Below, one piece after another: positions 1 through 11,661 of a DNA stretch of 64,000 bases; the first letter of the stretch is position 1; each line of letters opens with the position of its first letter. The stretch is from contig NC_083691.1 in the NCBI RefSeq assembly GCF_033118175.1, positions 55,208,001 through 55,272,000 of the forward strand, read 5' to 3'. A program made the position numbers and the translations under genes. This DNA comes from Dama dama (taxonomy: Eukaryota > Chordata > Mammalia > Artiodactyla > Cervidae). The notes under the pieces were generated by a model. That model had not been told where the DNA came from and did not search any database. It saw nothing but the letters and a program-made list of their open reading frames with translations.

Positions 1-134
1 GAAGGAATAATGAGGTAGGCACCTAGCAATTTCTGCTACAAATACTCATTATGTGTCAGGTGCTTCTGGGCCCAAGAACTACAAAGATGAAGATGATACA
101 GTCCCTGCTCTTAAGGAACTCACAAGATTTTAGG

Positions 135-384
135 AAGGCCTACTTTGGCCACCTCATGCGAAGAGTTGACTCATTGGAAAAGACCCTGATGCTGGGAGGG
201 ATTGGGGGCAGGAGGAGAAGGGAACAACAGAGGATGAGATGGCTGGATGGCATCACCGACTCGATGGACATGAGTTTGAGTAAACTCCTGGAGTTGGTGA
301 TGGACAGGGAGGCCTGGCGTGCTGCGATTCACGGGGTTGCAAAGAGCTGGACACGACTGAGTGACTGAACTGAACTGAACTGAA
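135..384 (+). mobile_element. BovB (RTE) LINE 3' end
   Basis: Encodes the typical C-terminal BovB polymerase segment (YFGHLMRRVDSLEKTLMLGG, then RMRWLDGITDSMDMS) and ends in the TGAACTGAACTGAACTGA tail. It is 5'-truncated. The derived ART2A repeat is an alternative label. Confidence 0.85.
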
Positions 385-392
385 TATTATAT

Positions 393-690
393 AGGGTTTC
401 CCTGATAGCTCATTTGGTAAAGAATCCGTCTACAATGCAGGAGATCCCGGTTTGATTACTGGGTTGGGAAGATCTCCTGGAGAAGGGATAGGCTACTCAC
501 TCCAGTATTCTTAGGCTTCCCTTGTGGCTCAGTTGGTAAAGAATCCATCTACAATGTGGGAGACCTGGGTTTGATCCCTGGGTTGGGAAGATCCCCTGGA
601 GAAGGGAAAGGCTACCCACTTCAGTATTCTGGCCTGGAGAAACCCATGGACTGTATAATCCATGGGGTCTCAAAGAGTTGGACATGCTAC
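393..690 (+). mobile_element. Two adjacent Bov-tA-type SINEs, tandem
   Basis: A short copy (about 393-511) stops at CAGTATTCTT and is followed at once by a second, fuller copy (512-690). Each starts with the tRNA-Glu-derived TTCCCT...GCTCA...GGTAAAGAATC head. Confidence 0.75.
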
Positions 691-1027
691 AACGTAAAAA
701 TTTTGATGTGAACATTTGTAAAGCTCTGTGGGATGAGAAATAAGGTTGCAATGAACTCTATCTAGAGAGACAGGGAAGATTCCTAGAGAAGATGACAATT
801 GAACTGCCTCTTAATTTTTTTTCTCTCTTGTTTTCTTTTTTTTTTTTTTCTGGGTTTTGTTTATTTGTTTGTTGTTTTTGAGTTGTTCCTTAAACAGAAT
901 AGAAATCCAGAGCATCAGAGAAAGCATTCCAGGGGCAAGAAGGAGCATGTCTAAAGAGAAACATTAAAACAGATGGCTTCTTTGGGCATAATTTTGATTT
1001 GTTTTGCATGTCTTTAAAACACGGTTA
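691..1027. other. Unassigned sequence with a T-rich tract
   Basis: No gene seen. A T-rich run lies near 815-880. Confidence 0.5.
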
Positions 1028-1168
1028 GGGTCTTCCTCTGTGGTGCAGTGGTTAAAATTTCACCTTCCAATGCAGGGGGTGCTGGTTTGTTCCCTGGTTG
1101 GAGAACTAAGGTCTCATGTGCCTTGGAGTGCAGACAAAAACTTAAATAATAATAATAAAAAATAAAAC
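1028..1168 (+). mobile_element. CHR-2-type SINE
   Basis: tRNA-Glu-derived head (GTGGTGCAGTGGTTAAAAT) followed by TCCCTGGTTGGAGAACTAAG and an (AAT)n-rich tail. Confidence 0.8.
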
Positions 1169-2712
1169 AGAGTTGTCAGAGTCCTGATAGAAGATAAGGC
1201 CAAAATAAGGTGATAAAAGGTCACCAGAACCCCATAGAATGAAGGTTGGTCTTTGTGGAGAGAATAGGAAGCCATGCAGGTTTATAAGCAGGGCTATCAT
1301 GAAATCAGACCCTATGTTCAAAAAAGAACAATGGAATGAGAGAAATAATGAGCTAAAGCAGGGTTCGGGGGAGCGGGACATGGGACACACAGTGACCGAT
1401 TTAGGGCCAAGCTGACAGTTCAAGTGATCTGTATTTCTAACCTGAGCTAGGCAAGGGATCACATGGGGATGGGAAGGAGAGAAAGGCTTAGAGAGACTAA
1501 AGCTGGCTTATCATAGGTTAGATGTGGAATGAGGAAAAAGCAGATAACCAGAGGATTCTCAGGTGTCTAGTTAATGGGGTTTATATACAAACATACAGAC
1601 AAAAAAAAAAAAAAAGAAAGTGTATGTTTGTTTTTGTGTTTGGAGGTGAGAAACAGAAAGTTTCACAGAAAATGGAAATACCTACAATAGCATTACAAAA
1701 AGTGGGATCACATTTTTCTTTTAAACAAAGCATGACATTTATCAGGAGAAAAAACTTGAAGGAATTCTTGAACTTCAGAAAATGTTTCTTGATACCAAAA
1801 TATGCAGCTTCCTAAAAACTGTCCTTTTTCTTAAAAAAGGATAACATTATGATTTTAGAGTCATTTTTAAAAACATGTTTCAGTTTTAGATAATCGATTG
1901 ACTTCCAGCCAAGACCACATGAGGAAATCAACACATATATATTCTTCCATCTCCTCTCCCCTTGCCTCCTCCTTTTATTAATAATTTTGTTGGTTGTATC
2001 ATCTTCACATAGGAAAGATGAATGATATTTACATTCCATTCTTTTACCACAATTCCCATAGCTGTTTGATTGGTTCTGTATTTAAGTGGATCTGCTGCTC
2101 ATTACTGTTCTTTTACCATGACTTTTCCATTTCTATTTTTGGAGTCAACTCTTCATTTTGTCATCAGGTGGTCTTTTTTTTTCATATTGGTCTCATGGAT
2201 TCTTGCATGTTTCAAAGGGCCTGTGTTTTTATACTTAAAAAGGGCAAATTGGGTAAAAATTCTTGGCTCATTCTTTCCCTCAGATCTTTTTAGGTCTTGC
2301 TTTTTGTTTTCTGACATTGAGTTTTGCTTTGGGAAAAGCTTAAAGATAACTGACCTTACTCTTTGTTCATGACTTACTTCTACTTGGACATACTTAAAAT
2401 TCTTTATCTTTAAATTTCAGCAACTTCATCAATACATACCTTAATTGCTGTATTGTTTAGGATTTAAACTCAGACAGAAACTCAAAGTAATAGTGGTTTT
2501 AAGAGAGAATGTATTTGTTTCTCATTTAATGATGTAAACTGATACAGCAGCAATGCTCTAATGAAACTGTTAGGGACTCAGGCTCTTTCTGTTTTGTTTT
2601 TCTACTGTCCCTAGGGTGTGGTCCTTGTCCACAAAGACCAACATGAATATTCCAGCCAACAGAAAGAGGACAAGAGAAAGGGAAGAGCACATTCCTTCCC
2701 TTTAAGGATATA
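1169..2712. other. Gene-free unique or very old sequence
   Basis: Short AT-rich open frames on both strands only. I recognise no gene and no clear repeat; an A-run sits near 1601-1615. Confidence 0.5.
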
Positions 2713-2724
2713 CCCAGAAGTGTA

Positions 2725-2948
2725 TGCATATATGCTAAGTTGGTTCAGTCATGTCTGACTCTTTGCGGCACTATGGACTCTAGCTCACCAGGCTCCTCTG
2801 TCCATGGGATTGTCCAGGCAAGAACACTGGAGTGAGTTGTCATTTCCTCCTCCAGGGGATCTTCCCACCCCAGGGATTGAACTTGTGTCTCTTTTGTCTC
2901 CTGTATTGACAGGCGGGTTCTTTACCACTAGCGCCACCTGGGAAGCCC
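2725..2948 (-). mobile_element. Bov-tA-type SINE
   Basis: Reverse orientation, ending CCACCTGGGAAGCCC. It is flanked by a duplication of CCCAGAAGTGTA (2713-2724 and 2946-2957; the leading CCC of the second copy may belong to the SINE end). Confidence 0.85.
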
Positions 2949-2957
2949 AGAAGTGTA

Positions 2958-3675
2958 AATATTAATCTTTCTCACACCGCATTGGTCAGAACTTGGTCAT
3001 ATGACCCTATTTAACTGCAGGGAATACTGCAAAATATAGTCTTCATTCTCAATGACTATATATTCAGCTAAAAAAAAAACAAAAAACTACAATTATGGAA
3101 GAAGGGAGAATTAATACTGGAAAAAATTAGCAATCCTTGTTATGATCCATCTGTATCAGTTTTCCCCTAGGATATGGTCTGTCCTTTCAATCTGTAGATG
3201 CAAATCTTTGTTTCAGGAAATTTTTCTTCTATAGCATCTGTGAATATATTTTCTATTCTATTTATAGTTTTCTACCTTAGGAATGTGGGTCTTTTTTATT
3301 TTAATCTTTGTGTTTAATTTCTAATTCTTTGTACATGTCTTCAATTTGAATAATCTTTCCTCCAAATATTTTTATAAGGTTTTTTTCTGTTTCACTTTGT
3401 TTTCATTTGTGTTCTCAATTGTATTCATTCAGAAAACCTTTTCAGTTCTATTTATTCCAGTTTTTATTGCTCCTAATATAATAGTTACCCTGATGAAGCT
3501 GTTTTTTTCTTCCTTTCTTTCTAAACTAGGCCAGTCTGCTTTCCATCTCGTTCTGTGCCCTTGGAATCTCTTCTTTGCACTCTTGCATCTTTCCTTGAGT
3601 GCTCCTGTCAAGGAGAGACTATTTCAACTACATTCTTTGAGGTCATGGAGAATTATTCACTTGACCCTGCTTCCT
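2958..3675. other. Gene-free AT-rich sequence
   Basis: T-rich sequence with no recognised gene; probably old LINE-derived but not assignable by eye. Confidence 0.4.
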
Positions 3676-3692
3676 GAAGAAATCCCTCTTCT

Positions 3693-4090
3693 TTTCTTTT
3701 TAAAATTTTATTTATTTTAATTGAATTATAACTGATTTAAAATGTTGGGTTACTTTTTGCTGTACAGGAAAGTGAATCAGTTATACACACACCTATACAT
3801 CTTCTAAATATTCTTCCCCATTGTGGTTTATCCCAAGATATTGAAAACAGTTCTCTGTGCAATACAGTAGGATCTTGTTGTTTATCCATCCGATATGTGA
3901 TAGTTTGCAGCTGCTAATACCAAACTCCCAATCCTTGCTTCCCCCAACCCCTCCCGCTCGGCAACCACTAGTCTGTTCTCTATGTCTGTGAGTCTGCTTC
4001 TGTTTCATAGATAAATTCATTTGTTGTCACATTTTAGATTCCACGTACAACTGTTATCACGTGGTATTTGTCTTTCTCCTTCTGACTTAT
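3693..4090 (-). mobile_element. Ungulate L1 3' UTR, 5'-truncated insertion
   Basis: Reverse-oriented ungulate L1 3' UTR. Flanked by a 17-bp duplication with one mismatch, GAAGAAATCCCTCTTCT at 3676-3692 and GAAGTAATCCCTCTTCT at 4091-4107, which fixes both ends. Confidence 0.85.
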
Positions 4091-4184
4091 GAAGTAATCC
4101 CTCTTCTAGCGTGTTTTTCATCTGCTTTTTGCTTACTTGTCTCTCCTTTGTGAGGAGGAATGGCCACTTAAGATCTATGAGCAG

Positions 4185-4285
4185 ATATTTGCTGTAAAGG
4201 TTTTTTTTTTTTTTTAGTTTACTCTTTTTAAAAAATCACTATATTTAAGTAAAAAATGAAGGTCAGCAAAAAAAAAAAAAAAAAA
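4185..4285 (+). mobile_element. Small retroposed insertion of unknown source with a long poly(A) tail
   Basis: About 100 bp, ending in some 20 As, between two perfect copies of AAGATCTATGAGCAG (4170-4184, 4286-4300). The body, including an internal T-run at 4201-4216, matches no family I recognise. Confidence 0.75.
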
Positions 4286-4300
4286 AAGATCTATGAGCAG

Positions 4301-4710
4301 AGTAAGGAAGGGGGACTTGAGAGGTTCCACCATTCAAGAGACAGATTTGACTTTTTTGGTCCCATTTTTAACATTGTGATACTGCCAGGCAGATATATAC
4401 ACAATTTTTCCTTACAATATGAGATGACAATATACATACTGTTTTGTATTCTGTTTCCTTCATGTCATATATCACAAAAATGTTTTTATATCATTAAATA
4501 TATTTATCCCACATTATTAAAGCAGTTTCATTGCTTTAATGAATAAACTGCATGATGTATCATATTTTGTACCCTAATCTCTATTGGTGGACAATAGAGA
4601 CAATCCCATTGTTTCCAGTAATTTATCATTGTAATCAAACTTGCATAATTTCAAATCTCTTTATTGTGACTCTCTAGATTTAAAGCTAAAGTTGTGAAGG
4701 ATCTCCTAGG
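4301..4710. other. Gene-free AT-rich sequence
   Basis: No gene seen; composition suggests old LINE material. Confidence 0.35.
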
Positions 4711-4747
4711 TTCTCACTCTGTCTCTTTTTTATTGAGATATAATTCA

Positions 4748-5130
4748 GTTCAGTTCAGTCGCTCAGCTCAACTCTTTGTAACCCCATGGACTGCAGCATG
4801 CCAGGCTTCCCTGTCCATCACTAACTCCCAGAGCTTGCTCAAACTCATGTCCATCGGGTTGGTGATGGCATCCAACCATCTCATCCTCTGTCGTCCTCTT
4901 CTCCTCCCGCCTTCAATCTTTCCCAGGATCAGGGATTTTTCCAATGAGTCAGTTCTTCGCATCAGGTGGCCAAAATATTAGAATTTCAGCTTCAGTATCA
5001 GTCCTTCCAGGACTGAATTTTCTTTAGGATTGACTGGTTTGCTCTCCTTGAAGTCCAAGGGACTCTCAAGAGTCTTTTCCAACACCACAGTTCAAAAGCA
5101 TCAATTTTTCGGCACTCAGCTTTCTTTATA
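4748..5130 (-). mobile_element. BovB LINE 3' end
   Basis: The reverse strand encodes MRRTDSLEKSLILGKIEGG and the following WLDAITNPMDMSLSKLWEL segment. Flanking duplication GATATAATTCA (4737-4747) and GAAATAATTCA (5131-5141). Confidence 0.85.
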
Positions 5131-5177
5131 GAAATAATTCACATGCCATTAAATCTATCATTTAAAAGTACACTTCT

Positions 5178-5312
5178 GTGGAGTTTCCCTGGTGGTCCAG
5201 TGGTTAAGATTCCATGCTTCCAGTTCAAGGGGTGCAGGTTTGACCTCTGGTCAGGGAACCAAGATCCCATGTGCTGTATGGAGCAGCACTGAAGATCATA
5301 AATAAATAAATG
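5178..5312 (+). mobile_element. CHR-2-type SINE with (AAAT)n tail
   Basis: TTTCCCTGGTGGTCCAGTGG head, GGTCAGGGAACCAAGATCCC body and a short AAATAAATAAAT tail. Confidence 0.85.
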
Positions 5313-5787
5313 TACAACTGTGTACTTCACAACTGTATAACTCAGTGGATTTTAGTATATTCACAGAGTTGTACAACTACCACTATCTATTTCCAAACAT
5401 CTGCATCACCCCAAAAAGGAGCCTCATATCGATTAGCAGCATCCTTCCCATTCTTCTGTCCTCCTAGCTCCTGGCAACCACTAATCTACTGTCTGTCTCT
5501 ATTTATATGCCTATTCTGTACATTTCACATAAGTGGAATTATATAATAGTAGTCCTTTGTGACTGGCCACTTTCATTTAACATCATGTTTTCAAGGTTCC
5601 CCCACATTGTAGCATGTATCAGCGCTTAACTCTTTTTATGGCCAAATAATATTTTATTGTATTAATATACATACACATTTTGTTTATCCATTCATCAGCT
5701 GATGGACATTTGGGTTGTTTCCACCTTCTTGGATATTATGAAAATATTGCTATGAACATTTGTGTAAAAGTTTTTGCATGGACTTTT

Positions 5788-6030
5788 AAAGATTTTTTTA
5801 TTAGAGTATAGTTGATATACAATGTTGTGCTAGTTTCTGCTGTTCTGCAAAGTGTATCAGTTATACATCTACATACATCACTCTTTTCTTAAGATTCTTT
5901 CCCCATACAGGTCATTACAGAGTATTGAGGGGAGTTCCCTGTCCTCATTAGTCATCTACCTTGTATTAGTAGTGTGTATTTGTCAATCCCAGTCTTCCAA
6001 TGTATCCCTCCCCTCCCGTGGACATGTATT
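5788..6030 (-). mobile_element. Ungulate L1 3' UTR fragment
   Basis: Same family as the element at 3693-4090, inserted into the older L1. Confidence 0.7.
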
Positions 6031-6039
6031 TTTCTCTTT

Positions 6040-6356
6040 TTAGTTTTTTTTATTTATTTTTGGCTGTGCTGGGTCTTTGTTGCTGCTTGGGCTTTTCTCT
6101 AGTTGCGATGAGTTGGGGCTACTCTCTAGGTTTTGGGTTTCTCATTGCAGTGGCTTCTCTTGTTGCAGAGCGCGGGCTCTAAGGTGCATGGACCTTGGTA
6201 GTTGAGGCTCCTGGGCTCTAGAGCACAGGCTCAGCAGTTGTGGTGCACCGGTTTAGTTTCTCCAAGGCATGTGGGACCTTTCCAGATCAGGGATCAAGCC
6301 TGTGTCTCCTGCATTGGCAGGTAGATTCTTTACCACTGAGCCATCAGGGAAGCCCC
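6040..6356 (-). mobile_element. CHR-1-type SINE, near full length
   Basis: Reverse orientation: GGCTGTGCTGGGTCTTTGTT near its left end, tRNA-derived ACCACTGAGCCATCAGGGAA at its right end. Confidence 0.85.
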
Positions 6357-6480
6357 GGACATATGTTTTTAATTCTCTTGGGCATACAGCTACTAGTGTA
6401 ATTGCTGAATCATACAATAGGGCAGACGTATTCTTAATCTTTGTGTTTCTAATTCTACATGACATCAGCAACATCTTTCC

Positions 6481-7059
6481 AATTTAGTTTCTATACACTG
6501 AATCTACAGTTTCCTGCTTGGTCTGGTAGTCACCTTGCTTTAAGGGGTGGAGGAAGGGGCCTTTGATCTATCTTAATGTTCAGCTGTTTTCACCCTATGT
6601 CTCTTGACCCACTTTACACAGTACTGCTTCATAGGGTCAGCAGACAGTTAAACGCAATCTTCCTCCACTGGGCTAATTTCGGTGCCTCTCTCTACTCCAT
6701 CTCTGTCTTTCAAAAACTGGTTGAAATCTCCACTCTCCTGATATCTCCTTACTCCTGTGGGGGTTAGGCCCTTTTATATTCCTTCAGTATCATTTTAGTA
6801 GGGTTTTGGGGGAGGGAAGTCGAAAAACAAATTTCCAGTTTGTTTAACCGGAAGTTGCACTAATTATGCATGTCTTTCTGGTCATGGCTCATCTTTGAAA
6901 AAGACCAGCTATTTGTTAAAAATTAGTTTAGAAAAAGATGAGGCAAGGGATCTGGACAGACAACAGTTTTAAACTGACCTTTTCTCTTAAACACGGTATC
7001 AGCAAATTTGTTTTCTTCCTGGTTTTCAAGATCAAGGGAATCAGTGTGGTAATACTCCC
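6481..7059. other. Gene-free unassigned sequence
   Basis: No gene or recognisable repeat. Confidence 0.4.
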
Positions 7060-7104
7060 TAAGACAGCCTTTGTCTTGGTCTGTTTGGGCTGTTCCAAAA
7101 AAAA

Positions 7105-7154
<50 letters not shown>

Positions 7155-7470
7155 AGCTGGGTAGCTTAACCAACAAACATTTCTCACTTTTGGAAGCTGA
7201 GAAGTCCAAAATCAAGGCACCAGCAGATTTGGTGTCTGGTGAGAGCCTGCTTCCTGGTGTACACACTGCTGTCTTCTCAGTATGTCCACACGGGGCAGAA
7301 GTGGTGGGAGAGCTCTGGGGTCTCTTTTACAAGGGCACTAATCTCATTCATGAGAGCTCTACCCTCATGACTTAATCACCTCCCAAAGGTCCCACCTCCA
7401 AATATCAGCACACTGGGGACTGGGTTTCAACACATGCACTTTGAGGGGACACAAACATTCAGTGTAGAGC
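7060..7470 (+). mobile_element. Old mammalian interspersed repeat, family not named
   Basis: TCTGTTTGGGCTG start, AGCTGGGTAGCTTAACCAAC, and GGGGACACAAACATTCAGT end are features of a common mammalian repeat whose name I cannot give with certainty. Confidence 0.55.
7097..7151. repeat. (A)9 then (TA)n microsatellite
   Basis: Nine As run into about 22 TA units with one GT interruption. It lies inside an old interspersed repeat. Confidence 0.95.
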
Positions 7471-7795
7471 ATACTTTCTCACACCGTTCCCTCATTCCCC
7501 ACTCCCATCTCCCCTTCTCCCAGCAGGTCCCCTCAGCTAAGAGTCAGGGACATGAATAATTAATATGATGCTTATGCATGCCTTCTCCATTACTTCCACT
7601 TCCCCAATTCCTATGTCCTATGGGGTGGAGTTACTTCTCTGGAGTCTTTCCAGCTGCTCGCCTTATGGTTCTAAACAATGGGACCATTAAGATGAGCCTT
7701 CCAGAACAGTGTCTTTGCCTTTACCTGACAGTATACAGCTTCCTTATGTCACTGAAGCTGGAGACAGGTACAAGAATGTTCAGTACTGAATAGCA
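7471..7795. other. Gene-free unassigned sequence
   Basis: C- and T-rich sequence with no gene seen. Confidence 0.4.
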
Positions 7796-8270
7796 AAAAG
7801 CTGGAAATGTACAAATGACTGATACCAGGAGGATAGATAAGTACACATATTCATACAATTCATATTCATACACATACTCATACAATTCAACACATATTAA
7901 ACACAATCTGCCAGCAAAAAATGAGTGAATTATAGGTGTGCACAGCAGTATAGATGGGTCTCAAAAACATACTGTTGAGTGAAAAAAGTAACTCACAAGA
8001 AGAATATATACCATTAAGTTCAATAAAATGCAAAAACTTTCCCAAATTAAAATATATTGCAAAGGAAAATATTCATAAAGAGTAAAACTCTAAGAGGTAC
8101 AAACTATTATGTGTAAAATAAAGTACAAGGATATATTGTACAACACATGGAATAGAACAAATATTTTATAGTAACTATAAATGGAGCATAATCTTTAAAA
8201 TTTGTGAATCACTATATTTTACAGCTGTAACTTAAGTAGTATTGTACAACCATACTTCAATTTTTAAAAG
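7796..8270 (+). mobile_element. L1 3' end, forward
   Basis: Ends with the ungulate L1 signature ATATTTTATAGTAACTATAA followed by TTGTGAATCACTATATTTTA. Confidence 0.75.
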
Positions 8271-8592
8271 GGAGAGAAAAAACTTTAAAAAGAGCGAAAA
8301 AAAGAAAAAGAGTAAGCTTCTAAAGAAAACTAAGGGAATGATTAAGTAAAAATTCAGCAAAATAGTTACTGCCTGGAGGGAGAAAAAAAGGGGTGTGACT
8401 GGGGAAGTCCACATAGGACCTTCTAAAGCACTAGTTAAATTGGATTTTTAAAGCTGGTTGGCAGGTACATTTTATTATTATTGTTAAACTGTACATATAT
8501 GTTAAGTACATTCTTTTGTTTACATGATATTTCATAAAAAAAAATGGAGAGATTGCTTTCTTCTATTCCTTATCATTTAAAAATGGAGTTGC

Positions 8593-8609
8593 AAAAAAAA
8601 AAAAAAAAA
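8593..8609 (+). mobile_element. Poly(A)-only insertion between short direct repeats
   Basis: A pure A-run sits between two copies of ATGGAGTTGC (8583-8592 and about 8610-8619). Confidence 0.6.
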
Positions 8610-8943
8610 ATGGAGTTGCTTCTCTTCACTCTTTGGAGGGTTTTAAGTGTGAGGAGAGAACTAAAAAATGCTTCCCCCATATGTTTTATCAATGACTCCT
8701 CTCTCCAGGGATCTGAATAACTCACATACACAGTGTGTGAAGGCACAGGGCATTATGGGCCTTGGATTTCCATATAACACTGTAGACATCAGTGTCTACG
8801 TCAAGAAATTTCTGATTTCCAAATGGTTTAGTTTTGAAACCCTTGAAAGGAAAATGGCTTTCATTGAAAGATGGCTTGTGTATTTGTTTGGAGTGTTGAT
8901 GCAACAGGGACAGAGGAAGAAGCTAGGAGGAGCTCACCTCCAC

Positions 8944-9160
8944 CAGGGGCTTCCCTAGTGGTTCAGATGGTAAAGAATCTGCCCGCAGTGAGGGAGACCT
9001 GGGTTCAATCCCTGGGTTGGGAAGATCCGCCAGAGAAGGGAATGGCTACCCACTCCAGTATTCTGCCTGGAGAATTTCATGGACAGAGGAACCTGGAGGG
9101 CTACAGCCCATGGGGTCGCAAGGAGTTGGACATGACTGAGCAACTAAACGACAAATGACG
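8944..9160 (+). mobile_element. Bov-tA-type SINE, full length
   Basis: GGCTTCCCTAGTGGTTCAG head and GAGTTGGACATGACTGAGCA tail. Confidence 0.88.
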
Positions 9161-9823
9161 ACAAGCGATTTTTTACCTCCATCTGGGCCTTGCTGACTCC
9201 CAGAGGGAGAGGAGTACAGAGAGTGGAGCAGGAGCCTGGGAGAAGAGGTGGTCTGTGGAGAACTGACTGACCCATGGCAAGGCCGGCTTGATCCAGGGCC
9301 TGAGTGGACCCATAACTACCCCAAAATGACATGACGCCTGTGGGAAGGGTCAATGATACCTTTCCCTACTCAGAAGCTGGATCTGTTCATGCCAGAACAA
9401 ATTGTAAGTTGAGCGCCAAAGGCTCTAAGTCATGGCCTGGAAGAGCCTGCATGTCAGAGCTTGGTGAATAGACAGGGATGGGGGTGGAGTAGTTACCAAG
9501 AGAGGTCGGCAGGGCAGTGCTGGGGAGGGAATGTGGACTTTATCCCAGGCAATGAGGAGCTGTTAAAGGGTTTAAGTCAGCAAGAGGCAGGATAAGATTT
9601 GATTGAGAAAATACATAATGAAAAAAAATGCTAGTAAGGCTTCAGGAATTCACTTAAAGCAATCTGTACTGTATGAATCACATCAGCATCTATAATTACA
9701 GTAATGTTCATATGTGGGCACAATATGTTTTCATTCTACATAGAACACTTGGTGTGCATCAGGATTCAGAGACCATTTGCAAAATTCTGTGCCCACATCC
9801 TCTACTCCCAGGGCTAGGCTGTG
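9161..9823. other. Gene-free sequence with possible ancient repeat
   Basis: No gene seen. 9500-9600 resembles an old mammalian repeat with a TTTATCCCAGGCAATGAGGA core. Confidence 0.4.
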
Positions 9824-10014
9824 GGGTTTCCCTGGTGGCTCAGATGGTAGAGTCCACCTGCAATGTGGGAGACCTGGGTTCGATCCCTGGGTTGGGAAGA
9901 TCCCCTGGAGAAGGGAATGGCAACCCACTCCTGGAGAATCCCGTGGACAGAGGAGCTTGGCAGGGTGCAATCCATGGGGTCGCAGAGAGTCAGACACAAC
10001 TGAGTGACTAACAC
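9824..10014 (+). mobile_element. Bov-tA-type SINE
   Basis: Full head and tail, with a small internal deletion around CCCACTCCTGGAGAATCCC. Confidence 0.88.
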
Positions 10015-10480
10015 TAGTTAATGTTAATATTAAAACTGTTCTTCCTGACAGCAATGAACAGCTACTTCAGCTTCTTTCCTTAAGCTGGGGAGACCATGTC
10101 CCTAACACTAGCAGGAATGTTTGCCTTCCCATTTCCTATAAGGTTAACAGACATCTAAGTCACGTAGTAGCTATTACTTTTAACCACTTAAATATAAACC
10201 CCCAAACAGGAGAGGAACTAATACCCAACACATATTTACACTAATTAGGATTGTTAGCAAAACTAATAACTAGTATTATGACACCAGTCTTGAATTTGCC
10301 TGACTGACTCTTTTAATCCTCACAATGTCTGCTGAGGTAGTTGTTATTGCCATTGGTATTATATAATCTTAACTATAAACTTAAGTATACAATCTTTCAT
10401 TCAGTACTCACATGCTGTGGCATGATAAAGTCAAGGAGAGCAGAGAGTACGTCTGTCATGTTTCCTCGTGGAGCCTTCCC
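10015..10480. other. Gene-free sequence with MIR-like patch
   Basis: 10300-10370 resembles an old MIR; nothing else seen. Confidence 0.35.
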
Positions 10481-10483
10481 TGG

Positions 10484-10670
10484 TGCCTAGAACAGTGCCT
10501 GGCACATGGTAAACATTCAAAATGTGTTTGTTGAGCAAATTTTGAGTCCCCCTTTTACACAAGTGACGACACCAAAGCTTAGAGATGTTAAATGGCTTAC
10601 CAGCTATTAGGTCAGCAGCTAATCCCAAATCACATCTGTTGGGCTTCGTCTTCTCACTGGCTCCCAAAGC
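10484..10670 (+). mobile_element. L2 3' end followed by MIR-like sequence
   Basis: AACAGTGCCTGGCACATGGT and TGTGTTTGTTGAGCAAA are the usual L2 3' terminus; a MIR-like stretch follows. Confidence 0.6.
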
Positions 10671-11661
10671 GTCAAATATTTTATAAGGATCACATAGTTT
10701 GTCAAATTCCTAGCAATTAAACAGAAGGCTATTGAAAGATTAATTGCCACCTTCTAAGAAATCTTAACCATTTTGAGAACATAAGGCAGAATTTAGAGGT
10801 GAGCAGGAGGAGAATGGCTGTGTTTAAACTTGTCATGTTTTAGAAAGATCTTACATTGAGAAATTCACACCTGGCATTTGAGAACAAAAGCTGGCACAGA
10901 ACTTGAAGGAAGTACTGTTAGGAATTTTCCCAACTAAATCTTCCTAAGCTTATTATCAATAAAGAGGGTGTTTTCATTTAAATAGAGATCATTATGGCTT
11001 TATAGCTCTTTCTCCTCAACTGCAACTTCTATTGGGCCAGAGTTCCAGTTTTCATGGGTCACTTGGTGTTCATCATTCTTACCTTACTTGCTTGAAACAG
11101 CTGGCCAAAGAAGTCTGGGTCCTGATTCCAGCTCTTTCCCCACACCCAGATTGGCCTGGGAACAAATTCTCTTATAAATTTCTCAATAGTCCACGGCCCC
11201 TGGAGGAAGCATAGAAAGATAAGATTACCTTTTCCCATAGAAAGGGTATTGAAGCAACTTGTACAGGCTACCTCTGGTGAGAGAGGGAAGTTAAGTCTCT
11301 GAGAAAAGACTCCATTGGGAGTAACAAGTCCTGTCCTATTCCCACTCCAATTATTTCTAGGCAGGAGTCCAGCCCAGGCTGTAAGGCAGACCCTCAGCCA
11401 GACGATGCAAGAGCAACTGATGTGTGAACGGACAGGTATTAATATTTACCCCAATCAAGAGAGAGTCCAGACCCTTTCCTGGTTCTGTCATCCAGAACGT
11501 GCCTAGACAGGAAACTGCAGAACACGGGCTTAAGACAACTGACATTCTCTCCTCGCTGCAATGTGGGTAGTGATCAGAATGCAAAGGTTTCGGAAACTTG
11601 AATTTTCTGTAGTTTCAGTAACTAACGTTGCATAGCTTTTTGATGATCTCGGAACCATTTC
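10671..11661. other. Gene-free unassigned sequence
   Basis: Only short chance open frames; I see no gene or clear repeat. Confidence 0.45.

Larger units (their letters stand above)
4711..6480 (-). mobile_element. Old L1 3' region split by four younger insertions
   Basis: Reverse L1 sequence is visible at 4725-4747, 5131-5177, 5313-5785 and 6358-6480. The pieces read on from each other across the insertions, as in the intact L1 copy at 37695-38930. Confidence 0.75.

Noticed and set aside
51..368. 105-codon frame as a host gene
   Set aside because: Its C-terminal two thirds is the BovB LINE polymerase tail.
4256..4546. 96-codon frame beginning with a lysine run
   Set aside because: It starts in the poly(A) tail of a retroposed fragment and runs into AT-rich DNA.
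6928..7375. Frames with Ile-Tyr repeats on both strands
   Set aside because: Translation of a (TA)n microsatellite.
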